Shown here: positions 55,877 to 64,000 of the stretch, in pieces
How the letters are laid out: each line of letters begins with the position of its first letter
Position numbering within the stretch: position 1 is the stretch's first letter
NCBI RefSeq assembly: GCF_900070325.1
Contig: NZ_LN879430.1
Location: 1,791,379-1,855,378, forward strand
Origin: Herbinix luporum
GTDB lineage: Bacteria > Bacillota > Clostridia > Lachnospirales > Lachnospiraceae
Direction of reading: 5' to 3'
DNA: 64,000 nt
Notes under the pieces: model-generated
The model's input: the letters and a program-made list of their open reading frames with translations, nothing else
Told to the model about the DNA's origin: nothing
The model's database searches: none
Program-made: the position numbers and the translations under genes

Positions 55877-57757
55877 TTAAAATTGCAGCTCATCCAGTAT
55901 TTTTCTTGTAATACTTTCAGCATCAAAATCTAATCTTTCAAATAATTCACTGACTCCACCATGTTCAATAAATTTATCCGGTAATGATATGTTAATATGC
56001 CTTATATCTTGCTTATTATTTCTGCAAAGAAAATCTGACACCTGTTGGCCATATCCCCCGATTCTTACGTTTTCCTCCATAGTTATAAATACATTATGAT
56101 TTTCTGAAAGTTCTTCTAGAATCTCACAATCCATTGGAGATACAAAGCGGGTGTTAACCAAGGTTACCTTAATATTATAATCATTTAGTCTATTCTTTAC
56201 CATAACAGCGGTCTTTACCATGCTTCCCACTGCCAATATGGCTATATCACCGGCTTTATCAATAATTTCACTTTTACCCAGTCTTATAGGTTCCCTATTT
56301 TCCATAAGCCCGGTATATGCTTCTCCCTTGGGATACCTTATGGCTACAGGCCCCTCATAGGATAGGGCAAATTCCAACATTTCTTCCAATTCCCATTTGT
56401 TTTTTGGGGCCATAACAACCAGATTTGGTATATGGCTTAAATATGACAAATCAAAAATACCTTGATGGGTTTTACCGTCCCTGCCGGTTATTCCGGCCCT
56501 GTCTATGGCAAAAATCACAGGAAGATTATTGATACATACATCATGAATAATCTGATCATATGATCTTTGTAAAAAGGTAGAATATATGGCTACTACCGGA
56601 CGAAATCCTTCTGCAGCCATACCGGCAGCAAAGGTTACCGCATGTTCCTCTGCTATTCCTACGTCAAAAAACCTATCGGGAAAATGTTTTTTAAACGAAC
56701 TCAGTCCCGTTCCATATGGCATGGCAGCCGTTATGGCTACCAGCTTATTATTCTTCTTCCCCATCTTTACTAAGGCAGATGAAAAAACCTTAGTATAGGA
56801 AGCTGTCTGATTTTTTGCAACCGGCTCACCGTTATCGATATAAAAAGGATCAATTCCGTGGAATCTGCTGGGGTTTTTTTCGGCAGGTATATATCCCTTA
56901 CCTTTCTTAGTAATAACATGGATAACCACAGCTTTATTAGCCCTATTTGCATTCTTTAGGGCCGATAGTAAACTATTTATATTATGGCCATCAATAGGGC
57001 CGATATAGGTTAGACCCATATCCTCAAATAACATATTAGGAAGCATAAAATACTTAACTGCATCCTTAGAACGTTTTAAGCAGTGAACTATTTCCCTGCC
57101 TCCGGGTATCTTCCTGGTAAGTGCATTTTCCATACTTTCCTTAAAACCTGTATATCTGGTATTGGTTCTAAGTTTCGCCAGATAATTGGCCATACCTCCC
57201 ACATTTTCCGATATGGACATATTATTATCGTTTAGGATAATTATCATATTAGATTTGAGTCTGCCGGCATTATTAAGGGCTTCAAAAGCCATGCCCCCTG
57301 TCAGTGCACCGTCTCCTATTACGGCAACAACTTTATTACTTAGGCCTTTTAAATCTCTGGCCTTAACCATTCCTAAGGCTGCTGATATTGCTGTTGAACT
57401 ATGCCCCGTATCAAAGGCATCACATTCACTTTCCTCCCGTTTTGGAAAACCGCTTATGCCGTCTAACTGACGAAGAGTTGCAAATTGGTCTTTTCTTCCC
57501 GTTAAGAGTTTATGGGTATAGGATTGATGCCCAACGTCCCAGATTAACTTATCCTTGGGAAAATCCATAAACAGATGTAAGGCCATGGTAAGCTCAACGA
57601 CACCAAGATTAGATGCCAAATGTCCACCGGTCTTACTTACATTTGAAATTAAAAATGATCGTATCTCCTTTGCAAGTCTTTTGTAGTCCTGGGGTTTTAT
57701 ACTTTTTATATCATTGGCTTTGTTTATATTATCCAGTATTCTGGGCAATTTCAACAC
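55877..57757 (-). CDS. dxs: 1-deoxy-D-xylulose-5-phosphate synthase
   Basis: The 626-residue thiamine-diphosphate enzyme makes DXP from pyruvate and glyceraldehyde 3-phosphate, the entry step of the MEP isoprenoid pathway. Signatures: DVGHQSYTHKLLTGR, the cofactor loop VIGDGALTGGMAFEAL, GPIDGHNI, and the transketolase pyrimidine domain with GIAEEHAVTFAAGMA. The start is uncertain among GTG (57757) and TTG codons 3 and 9 bases later because the GAGGTG site overlaps them. It follows ispA, the next-listed isoprenoid gene. Confidence 0.96.
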   Translation of the reverse strand: MLKLPRILDNINKANDIKSIKPQDYKRLAKEIRSFLISNVSKTGGHLASNLGVVELTMALHLFMDFPKDKLIWDVGHQSYTHKLLTGRKDQFATLRQLDGISGFPKREESECDAFDTGHSSTAISAALGMVKARDLKGLSNKVVAVIGDGALTGGMAFEALNNAGRLKSNMIIILNDNNMSISENVGGMANYLAKLRTNTRYTGFKESMENALTRKIPGGREIVHCLKRSKDAVKYFMLPNMLFEDMGLTYIGPIDGHNINSLLSALKNANRANKAVVIHVITKKGKGYIPAEKNPSRFHGIDPFYIDNGEPVAKNQTASYTKVFSSALVKMGKKNNKLVAITAAMPYGTGLSSFKKHFPDRFFDVGIAEEHAVTFAAGMAAEGFRPVVAIYSTFLQRSYDQIIHDVCINNLPVIFAIDRAGITGRDGKTHQGIFDLSYLSHIPNLVVMAPKNKWELEEMLEFALSYEGPVAIRYPKGEAYTGLMENREPIRLGKSEIIDKAGDIAILAVGSMVKTAVMVKNRLNDYNIKVTLVNTRFVSPMDCEILEELSENHNVFITMEENVRIGGYGQQVSDFLCRNNKQDIRHINISLPDKFIEHGGVSELFERLDFDAESITRKILDELQF

Positions 57758-57787
57758 CTCATTTCAAAGGCTTTAATCTTATAAAAG

Positions 57788-58702
57788 CTACTTATCTCTG
57801 TTCATTAATTTAATAATTAAAGATTCCAAATATTCATTCTTGTAAGGCAAAGATTCATAGGCCTTCCTTGCCCTATCTGTAACAGAGCTTACTTCTTTTA
57901 TTGCCTGCTCTATATCCATAATGGCTATATAAGTGGATTTATCATTTTTTTCATCGCTATGAACAGGCTTTCCAAGTATTTTATCATCCCCGGTAACATC
58001 TAGGATATCATCCCTTATTTGAAATGCCAGTCCGATATCTGAGGCGATACTTTCTATAGTACGAATCTCATCATCCCCGGCCCCTGCAATTACCCCACCT
58101 ATCATCATTGAAGCTTCAATCAAAGCTCCGGTCTTTAAAAGGTACATTATATCAAGCCTATCCTTGCTTATAGGATGCCCCTCAGATTCTATATCAATAA
58201 CCTGTCCTCCGATCATTCCATGAATTCCGGCTTTACTTGATAAGATTTGAAGTGCTCTTATTATTCTTTTATATATAATATGGGCTTCCTCTAAAGTATC
58301 ATCAACCATGTTAAAGGCTTTAGCTGCTGTTTCAAAGGCAAGGGTTAAAAGTCCGTCTCCTGCAAGAATAGCCATGGCTTCTCCGTATACAATATGGGTA
58401 GTCTTTCTTCCCCTGCGATATTCATCATTATCCATAGCCGGAAGATCATCATGGACTAAGGAATAAGTATGAATCATTTCGATTGCAGCCATAAAGGGAT
58501 GTAAAATATTTATATCCCTACCTTCAAAAAGCCGGAAGGTTTCCAACATAAGCATAGGCCGAATCCGCTTACCTCCGGCTAAGATGCTATAATTCATGGC
58601 TTCCATTAATTTTTTATAATAGCCTTCTTCCTTAGGCAAATAGTCTTTTAGTATTTCTTCAATCTCAGATAAGCGTTTTTCTAACTCAATATTAAAGTTC
58701 AT
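57788..58702 (-). CDS. ispA: Polyprenyl (farnesyl-type) diphosphate synthase
   Basis: The 304-residue enzyme has both aspartate-rich motifs, HDDLPAMDND (DDxxxxD-type first motif) and QIRDDILDVTGD, and the KRIRPMLMLET substrate region. It condenses isopentenyl diphosphate with allylic primers. A GTG at 58720 is open, but GTGGAG precedes the ATG ending at 58702, which overlaps the xseB end by 11 bases. It links with dxs as an isoprenoid pair within the DNA-repair/sporulation block. Confidence 0.96.
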   Translation of the reverse strand: MNFNIELEKRLSEIEEILKDYLPKEEGYYKKLMEAMNYSILAGGKRIRPMLMLETFRLFEGRDINILHPFMAAIEMIHTYSLVHDDLPAMDNDEYRRGRKTTHIVYGEAMAILAGDGLLTLAFETAAKAFNMVDDTLEEAHIIYKRIIRALQILSSKAGIHGMIGGQVIDIESEGHPISKDRLDIMYLLKTGALIEASMMIGGVIAGAGDDEIRTIESIASDIGLAFQIRDDILDVTGDDKILGKPVHSDEKNDKSTYIAIMDIEQAIKEVSSVTDRARKAYESLPYKNEYLESLIIKLMNRDK

Positions 58703-58901
58703 CTGTTTCTCCACTTTCACTTAAGATTATTAATTCCTTTTCCACTTTATCAATGGAATCGTTGCAGGCTTTTAATAGCTTCATACCTTCCTGATAAAGG
58801 GCAAATGAATTTTCTAAACTTGTATCTGGCTTTTCCAACTCTTCAATTATTGTATCTAATTTTTCAAAGGCTTCCTCCAATTTGAAATCTTTATCTATCA
58901 T
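58692..58901 (-). CDS. xseB: Exodeoxyribonuclease VII small subunit
   Basis: The 69-residue helical protein (LEEAFEKLDTIIEELEKPD, then SFALYQEGMKLLKAC) is full-length XseB. It associates with XseA to form the nuclease that degrades single-stranded DNA. CGGAGG lies 6 bases before the ATG ending at 58901; an upstream ATG is open but lacks a good site. Its end overlaps ispA. Confidence 0.95.
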   Translation of the reverse strand: MIDKDFKLEEAFEKLDTIIEELEKPDTSLENSFALYQEGMKLLKACNDSIDKVEKELIILSESGETDEL

Positions 58902-58953
58902 ACAAACCTCCGTAACCATCTTCTATTAATATTAATTATAAACTAAATAGATT

Positions 58954-60165
58954 TTAAAGACGACTTGTAACGTCCCGGCTGTCTTCTACCCTTGCTTTAA
59001 TATCTCCGTCCAAAAGTGAGACTGTTAGGATATCATTTACTTCTACATTTTTTATACTTTTTAGGGGCAATCCATCCTCAGTTCTAACAAAAGCAAAACC
59101 CTTTTTAAGTTTAGCCAAGGGGGATAACCCCTCTAATTTAGTTACATATAACTCCAACTTATGCTGTGCTTCATTTAATTTTCGGTTCATATGATAAGCC
59201 AACTTTTGTTCCATATCCATCAATTGCTGCCTATTTTGCTTAATCCGGTAAGAAGGACTGGCATAAAACAAACGTAACTTTAGTTCCCGTAGTTTTGATT
59301 GATGATATGTAAAATTGTGCATGGTAGCCTTGTATATCCGTCTTTTATAATCCTCCATTAAATTCATAAATACCCTATAATCATTAATTGCCAGTTCAGC
59401 TGCAGCCGAAGGAGTGGGAGCCCTAAGGTCTGCAACGTAATCGGCAATAGTAACATCGGTTTCATGGCCTACCGCTGATATAATAGGTGTAGTGCAAGCA
59501 TAAATAGCCCGGGCCACAATTTCTTCATTAAATGCCCATAAATCCTCGATGGAGCCTCCTCCCCTACCAACAATTATTACATCAGGTTTTAGTTTGTCCA
59601 AAGCTTTAATGCCTTTTACAATACTTTCTGGGGCTCCATCCCCTTGAACCAAGGCCGGATATAAAATCAGCTGCACATAAGGATTTCTTCTTTTCGATAT
59701 ATTTATTATATCCTGTATAGCGGCACCTGTAGAGGCAGTAACAATACCGACTTTCTTTGGATAAGGAGGAATAGGCTTTTTATGATCTTTATCAAATAAA
59801 CCTTCCGCCGCCAAACTTTTTTTAAGTTTTTCAAAACGTTCGTATAAGGCACCAAGACCGTCTAAAACTATACTGTTGGCATATAATTGGTATTTTCCGT
59901 CCCTCTCATATACATTAATGCTGCCCAGTACAATAACACTTTGTCCTTCCTCTAGACGAAAAGACAGACCTCTTCTTTGACCTGCAAACATAACACAGGC
60001 CAGTTGCCCCTGGGCATCTTTTAAGGTGAAATAAATATGCCCGGAAGTATGATACTTACAATTAGAAACCTCTCCCTTTACATAAATATGATTAAGATAG
60101 GGATCTTTTATAAACATGTTTTTTATATATCTGTTAATTTCAGTTACCGAATAAGCCTGTCCCAT
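58954..60165 (-). CDS. xseA: Exodeoxyribonuclease VII large subunit
   Basis: The 403-residue subunit starts with an OB fold (VKGEVSNCKYHTSGHIYFTL) and has the nuclease core with TASTGAAIQDIINISKRRNP and GRGGGSIEDLWAFNEE, followed by a long C-terminal coiled coil. It binds and degrades single-stranded DNA with XseB. It sits between nusB and xseB, separated by 19 and 52 bases. Confidence 0.97.
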   Translation of the reverse strand: MGQAYSVTEINRYIKNMFIKDPYLNHIYVKGEVSNCKYHTSGHIYFTLKDAQGQLACVMFAGQRRGLSFRLEEGQSVIVLGSINVYERDGKYQLYANSIVLDGLGALYERFEKLKKSLAAEGLFDKDHKKPIPPYPKKVGIVTASTGAAIQDIINISKRRNPYVQLILYPALVQGDGAPESIVKGIKALDKLKPDVIIVGRGGGSIEDLWAFNEEIVARAIYACTTPIISAVGHETDVTIADYVADLRAPTPSAAAELAINDYRVFMNLMEDYKRRIYKATMHNFTYHQSKLRELKLRLFYASPSYRIKQNRQQLMDMEQKLAYHMNRKLNEAQHKLELYVTKLEGLSPLAKLKKGFAFVRTEDGLPLKSIKNVEVNDILTVSLLDGDIKARVEDSRDVTSRL

Positions 60166-60184
60166 ATACTACCTCATTTCTTAA

Positions 60185-60586
60185 TTAGGTAAGTTTTGCC
60201 AAGATTCCGTTAACAAATCCGGGGGCTTCATCCCCACCAAATACCTTGGCTAATTCTACGGCTTCATTAATAGCAACCTTTATAGGTATTTCATCGTCAA
60301 AATGCATCTCATAAACTGCCAGCCGCAAAATGGTTAGTTCAACCTTTCCTATACGGTTTATAGACCATCCACTGGCAGTCTTAGAAATCATATCATCAAT
60401 TTCTTCTAATTTTTCTAGTATAGACTGAAATCTATTAGTCAAGTAAGCATATTCTTCTACAGTGGGCTGACTAAGCTCAGATAAATATAAATCCATCTGA
60501 TCCAACAACTCTTGTTCATTATGAAATTCTTTACGAAACAGCATTAGAAAAATATGCTCCCTTATTTCTCTTCTTGTCACGTCCAT
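60185..60586 (-). CDS. nusB: Transcription antitermination factor NusB
   Basis: The 133-residue all-helical protein has TRREIREHIFLMLFRKEF, INRIGKVELTILRLAVYEM, PIKVAINEAVELAKVFGGD and FVNGIL, the standard NusB blocks. With NusE it supports antitermination of rRNA transcription. It follows a structured intergenic element after asp23. Confidence 0.97.
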   Translation of the reverse strand: MDVTRREIREHIFLMLFRKEFHNEQELLDQMDLYLSELSQPTVEEYAYLTNRFQSILEKLEEIDDMISKTASGWSINRIGKVELTILRLAVYEMHFDDEIPIKVAINEAVELAKVFGGDEAPGFVNGILAKLT

Positions 60587-60633
60587 TTCCTCCTATGAGC
60601 ATATATAAAATATAATTTTATTGGGGTCGATAA

Positions 60634-60703
60634 AACAAGGGGTGCTGCAAATACTGCCAATTCGGACAGCATCCGATGACCACCCTTGCAACATCCCCTT
60701 GTT
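60634..60703 (-). terminator. Large structured element between asp23 and nusB (terminator-like)
   Basis: AACAAGGGG pairs with CCCCTTGTT as an outer stem. GTTGCAA/TTTGCAGC-type pairing and a TCGGAT...GTCCGA inner hairpin fold the middle. TTTTAT follows on the minus strand. It may terminate or attenuate asp23 transcription before nusB, or be a small structured RNA. Confidence 0.5.
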
Positions 60704-60712
60704 TGTAACAAT

Positions 60713-61099
60713 TTACTCTTTAACAATATTGACTCCTGCTATCCTGATGTTAACTTCCTTGACCTGAAGTCCGGTCATATTCTCTATAGCCAGCTTTACC
60801 TTTTCTTGTACTTTTTTCGCTGTTTCCCTTATTCCATATCCATAGTCTAAGGTGAGAGCCATATCCACCGACACCGCATCAGGACTTACCAAAACTCTAA
60901 CTCCCTTAGATAAATTTTTCTTTCCAAATTTACCTGCCAGTTCATTGGTAACATTTCCACTGGTAGAAGCAACACCTTCCACTTCGGTTGCTGCAAGACC
61001 TGCAATTACTGCTACAACCTCATCGGCAATTTGTACTTCTCCCACCTTACCATTTTCATGTATTTTATATGTGTTCCTGATTTCCGGTTCTTTGTTCAC
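60713..61099 (-). CDS. Asp23/Gls24-family envelope stress protein
   Basis: The 128-residue protein has the family pattern GEVQIADEVVAVIAGLAATEVEGVAS, a Gly-rich loop, then VLVSPDAVSVDMALTLDYG and a C-terminal strand VKEVNIRIAGVNI. Asp23-like proteins are membrane-associated alkaline-shock or envelope proteins; biochemical function unknown. In clostridia a copy commonly lies between spoIIIAH and nusB, as here. It has a good promoter at 61179-61206. Confidence 0.92.
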   Translation of the reverse strand: MNKEPEIRNTYKIHENGKVGEVQIADEVVAVIAGLAATEVEGVASTSGNVTNELAGKFGKKNLSKGVRVLVSPDAVSVDMALTLDYGYGIRETAKKVQEKVKLAIENMTGLQVKEVNIRIAGVNIVKE

Positions 61100-61178
61100 G
61101 GTAATACCTCCTACGTTATAATATCTGGTATATCCTATATAACGACTTGCTTTTTATTATTATCAGTTATTATATAGT

Positions 61179-61206
61179 ATTATACCAAACTTCTCATCTT
61201 TTGCAA
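61179..61206 (-). promoter_or_regulatory. Sigma-A promoter for asp23 and probably nusB onward
   Basis: Minus-strand TTGCAA (61201-61206) and perfect TATAAT (61179-61184), spacer 16. Confidence 0.55.
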
Positions 61207-61226
61207 TTATTAATAAATTATTTTCA

Positions 61227-62051
61227 TTATTCTTCCACCACAACAGGATTTATAGTAATTTTATCAATGGTAGTATTAGTTTCTTTAACTACAACATCTT
61301 CTATAATAGCCAGTTGCTGGTCTGACAAAGATGGTGTATTTATTACTACATTTACATCTCCATCTTCATTCATAGTGACTAAGGCATCAGCAAATCCCTT
61401 TGCCTCTAACATTACCTCTGTATTATTTTCAATTTCGGCAATATTGGTAAGTTCAATCATTCTTTCTATAATAGGCTGCTTGGAGGCTTCAGATATATTT
61501 GAACTTTCTATAAGTGCCTTTAAGTCTGCCCTGCTTCTTGCCCTATCTTGTTCTCTTTCAAGTCTTTTACTTACAAAGAAACTTCCATCCAAAGTGGTGC
61601 TGGCAAGAACAGCTTCTCCGGGTACATCTTCCCCTTCTGAATTAGCAGTATCATTTGCCGCAGTCAGTATATCTTCATCAGAGATATCTCCCAATTCCTG
61701 GGTATTGTTTGTATCGGTATCTATATCTACAGGAGTGGTTTCATCATTTTCATCGGCTGTGGTATTGGTCTCACCATCTAAGGTATTATCCGTAGTATCA
61801 TCCCCCGGATCCCCTACTGTATCGTTATCATCGGTGGTATCATCAGTAGTTGTATCCCCAGTTTCTGTAGTGCTTTGGACTAAATAATCCCCTTCCAATC
61901 CACTGATTACATCATAATCCGGATTAGTTGTAATCACCGCATCATCTTCCACGGGTTTATCATCACTTGTAAAACTTAAATAACCTGCAATCACGATCAT
62001 AATTGCCAGTGCTGTAATTATGATTTGATTTTTCTTGAATATATTTTTCAT
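61227..62051 (-). CDS. spoIIIAH: Stage III sporulation protein AH
   Basis: The 274-residue protein has an N-terminal membrane helix (about 8-26, KKNQIIITALAIMIVIAGYL), a long acidic Thr/Asp-rich linker (about 30-130), and the YscJ/FliF-like ring domain (ADLKALIESSNISEASKQP to the end). SpoIIIAH binds SpoIIQ to form the mother-cell half of the feeding-tube channel. The usual homolog has a shorter linker. CAGGAGG lies 5 bases before the ATG ending at 62051; an upstream ATG lacks such a site. It is the last gene of the spoIIIA operon. Confidence 0.92.
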   Translation of the reverse strand: MKNIFKKNQIIITALAIMIVIAGYLSFTSDDKPVEDDAVITTNPDYDVISGLEGDYLVQSTTETGDTTTDDTTDDNDTVGDPGDDTTDNTLDGETNTTADENDETTPVDIDTDTNNTQELGDISDEDILTAANDTANSEGEDVPGEAVLASTTLDGSFFVSKRLEREQDRARSRADLKALIESSNISEASKQPIIERMIELTNIAEIENNTEVMLEAKGFADALVTMNEDGDVNVVINTPSLSDQQLAIIEDVVVKETNTTIDKITINPVVVEE

Positions 62052-62064
62052 AAAAACCTCCTGA

Positions 62065-62667
62065 TCAATTAATACCATCACTCATCTTCATTACCTTAAC
62101 TTTATGCGTTGGAATGTTAAATAATACCTCTGCAGCCTCAACAATATCCTTTATTACAAGGACATTATCACCACCTTCGGCAATAACCACAACTCCCTCT
62201 ACCTCCGGCTGACGCTCCTGCAATATGTAAGGTTGATTATCCCCATCCTCATTTGTAACAAGAACTGTGCTTTCCTCCTTTTGAATTCGATTATTCGCTC
62301 TGCTTCCGCCCTCCCCGTCCTCTTCATTCAAGCCTTCCTGAGTATACGGTACATCCTTGAGTGGGATTTTTTCTCCGGAGGTCTTTAAGGTTATCATAAC
62401 CTCTACTTCTCCTATACCTTTCACTTTACGAAGGATGTTCTCAAGCCTGCCTTCTAATTCTGATATATAGGTATTCGTATCATGGCTTGTCGTATTCATA
62501 TCTTTTTGCCAATCTGAGTGTTCTAGATCTATTTTTTTCTCCTTACTCCCCTTATTTCCTCCCATTAAGTCCGGAAACGTAAGCAAAATAAGCAAAATCC
62601 CTGCTACAAACATTATTATTATCCTTGGCATTCCTATATCTTTCAGGGATATTTTCTTTTTCTCCAT
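62065..62667 (-). CDS. spoIIIAG: Stage III sporulation protein AG
   Basis: The 200-residue protein has one membrane helix (about 16-33) and a ring-building domain with ELEGRLENILRKVKGIGEV and GVVVIAEGGDNVLVIKDIV. SpoIIIAG forms a large ring in the outer forespore membrane in Bacillus. It lies 2 bases from spoIIIAF and 13 bases from spoIIIAH. Confidence 0.96.
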   Translation of the reverse strand: MEKKKISLKDIGMPRIIIMFVAGILLILLTFPDLMGGNKGSKEKKIDLEHSDWQKDMNTTSHDTNTYISELEGRLENILRKVKGIGEVEVMITLKTSGEKIPLKDVPYTQEGLNEEDGEGGSRANNRIQKEESTVLVTNEDGDNQPYILQERQPEVEGVVVIAEGGDNVLVIKDIVEAAEVLFNIPTHKVKVMKMSDGIN

Positions 62668-62669
62668 AT

Positions 62670-63281
62670 TTATCCTCCCTGTATACTAATATTTATATTA
62701 TCTTGGTCCATATTATAGAAGTCTGATATCTTATTTTTTACATGAATTTCCTGGGGAGAAGGGATGTTGGGCTTATCGTTTTCCCTGTCTATCCCATCGG
62801 AAATTACAATTTTTTCAATATTAATCTTATGTACAGGAACCCCCTGATCTTCTTGATATCCTGCACTTATTATCATAGAAGTAATTTCCCCAAATTCCTT
62901 ACTATCTAAGTCTTGATTCATGACAATATCAAAATCATATAGATAAAGCCCCTCCTCTGACAGCATATCTGTCACCTGCTTTTTTATTCTCTCTTTAATA
63001 TCCCCATATAGGGCCTGCTGTTGCTTTTCTTCCATAAGCTTTAATTCCTTCTGATAATCCTTCATATCGGTCCTATAAAAATTAGAGTTTAGGTAATAAT
63101 CTAGTATTCCATCCATCTTTAGTAATTTAAAAAAAGGAGACACCACAATTAATAGCAAAATCATACCTGATACGATGCTTACATATTTTTTATAACTGCT
63201 ATTGCCTAAGAGGTTCATAATTATGGTATTAAGGATTAGATAAATCACAGTATTTCTGACCCAATCATATATTTCCCCCAT
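62670..63281 (-). CDS. spoIIIAF: Stage III sporulation protein AF
   Basis: The 203-residue protein has two N-terminal membrane helices (about 6-24 and 32-50, WVRNTVIYLILNTIIMNLLG) and a soluble domain ending in ISIQ. The frame is open for 48 codons further upstream, but that would run into spoIIIAE; AGGAG precedes the ATG ending at 63281. It is a channel component between AE and AG. Confidence 0.93.
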   Translation of the reverse strand: MGEIYDWVRNTVIYLILNTIIMNLLGNSSYKKYVSIVSGMILLLIVVSPFFKLLKMDGILDYYLNSNFYRTDMKDYQKELKLMEEKQQQALYGDIKERIKKQVTDMLSEEGLYLYDFDIVMNQDLDSKEFGEITSMIISAGYQEDQGVPVHKINIEKIVISDGIDRENDKPNIPSPQEIHVKNKISDFYNMDQDNINISIQGG

Positions 63282-63307
63282 ATATAAGCTCCTTTTTCTT
63301 AAATTTT

Positions 63308-64000
63308 TTATACTACTTTTCCTGTTGAAATAGCAACAATGGTAACAGATATAAGAAATAAAATAGCACCTACTACAACTGCTTGAAGAAGCATTTGTAC
63401 TGATTTTGCTGAGGCACTTACACATTCAACAATCCTTTTATCTGATATAGGTTGTAAGGCGGCACAACTGAATTTATATATAAAGGCTACAGTTCCCAGC
63501 TGAATTATAGGAACAGAGCAGATAACAATTATTACTACCAAGCCCGCTGCCCCAATAGCATTTTTTAATAATACCCCGCTTCCAATTACGGTTTCTGCCA
63601 CACTTTCTATGGCATTACCTACTCCGGGTAGTGCAGAAGATGCTTTATATATGGCAGACCTTTTTACCTGATCGGCCACCGGCACAACCAACCCTTGAAT
63701 GGCCTGAAATCCAATAACAGCTGCCAGCAAACTTCTTAATAGCCACCTAATAATAGTTTCTATCAGCTCGGCCAGTTTTGACAGCATGTCCTCCTTAGAT
63801 AAATTATTGGCCAGGACGATAATTAAAAAGAAGTTAATTAAAGGTATAACCAGCTTAATAATTATCAAATCCACTAAGCTTATCAAAACTAGAGCAGCCT
63901 TATAAAAGACAAATGATGACATACTACCTGAACAAAATGCAACTGACATAAAATACGACGGAACTAAGGCCTTCATAAAATCTAATATCTGCCCGATAAC
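63308..64000 (-). CDS. spoIIIAE: Stage III sporulation protein AE (partial, N-terminus off the right edge)
   Basis: The visible 230 residues are the C-terminal part of a polytopic protein with several hydrophobic segments. Conserved SpoIIIAE stretches include RSAIYKASSALPGVGNAIES and ETVIGSGVLLKNAIGAAG. The family is about 390 residues, so roughly 160 are missing beyond the window. It is followed by spoIIIAF after 26 bases. Confidence 0.93.
   Translation of the reverse strand, partial: VIGQILDFMKALVPSYFMSVAFCSGSMSSFVFYKAALVLISLVDLIIIKLVIPLINFFLIIVLANNLSKEDMLSKLAELIETIIRWLLRSLLAAVIGFQAIQGLVVPVADQVKRSAIYKASSALPGVGNAIESVAETVIGSGVLLKNAIGAAGLVVIIVICSVPIIQLGTVAFIYKFSCAALQPISDKRIVECVSASAKSVQMLLQAVVVGAILFLISVTIVAISTGKVV

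Noticed and set aside
62670..63425. Longer spoIIIAF start 48 codons upstream
   Set aside because: It overlaps spoIIIAE by over 100 bases, encodes an unusual Cys/Ser-rich stretch and lacks the AGGAG site found before the ATG ending at 63281.

Overview
The window is AT-rich DNA from a spore-forming Gram-positive anaerobe. The best fit is class Clostridia, family Lachnospiraceae. Evidence: the order spo0A-spoIVB-recN ... argR-nadK-tlyA-dxs-ispA-xseB-xseA-nusB-asp23-spoIIIAH/AG/AF/AE is the clostridial sporulation/housekeeping block, serine dehydratase is the two-subunit iron-sulfur type, and there is a large repertoire of Ig-like surface proteins. Nearly every gene is on the minus strand. The only convincing plus-strand gene is a small secreted coiled-coil protein at 50942-51418.

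Layout. 1-1201: the end of a chemotaxis-like unit (truncated zinc-ribbon protein, orphan CheW) and a DUF4177 protein. 1220-22476: a 16-gene, about 21 kb minus-strand operon reading away from a clear sigma-A promoter at 22573-22601. It encodes a strongly divergent Tad/Flp-type (type II secretion-related) machine. The parts are three MinD/ParA-like proteins with eroded P-loops, a CpaB-like SAF protein, a CpaF/TadA ATPase, a fused TadB-TadC membrane platform, and three short pilin-like proteins. Two paralogous membrane-anchored proteins combine His/Cys clusters, Ig-like repeats and zinc ribbons. The rest are a TadE/G-like protein, an HExxH membrane protease, an SLH-like protein and a 1432-residue secreted protein. 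I see no secretin, lipoprotein or A24 prepilin peptidase. This is the most interesting system here. 22702-26992: an MFS transporter, serine dehydratase sdaAB-sdaAA and a beta-lactamase-fold hydrolase. 27127-35727: trans-translation and RNA turnover (ssrA tmRNA, smpB, rnr), secG, then the glycolytic unit gap-pgk-tpiA-gpmI. 35812-37591: a Na+/phosphate symporter behind Pho-box-like repeats.

37604-42186: spo0A (two good sigma-A promoters and an exact 0A box upstream), spoIVB and recN. 42335-53400: an accessory stretch splitting recN from argR. It holds a 13-repeat Ig-like surface protein, MATE and MFS transporters, a VanW protein, the coiled-coil secreted protein, an unknown 219-residue protein with a long leader ending in a terminator, and yebC. 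53484-64000: argR, nadK, tlyA, dxs, ispA, xseB, xseA, nusB, asp23 and the distal half of the spoIIIA operon, with spoIIIAE cut by the right edge.

The genes form three working groups: envelope/surface display (Tad-like machine, SLH-like, Ig-like and VanW proteins), the sporulation circuit (Spo0A master regulator, SpoIVB signalling protease, SpoIIIA channel) and core metabolism/RNA quality control. All functions are inferred from sequence motifs and gene order, without database searches. Promoter and terminator calls come from hexamer spacing and inverted repeats read by eye.
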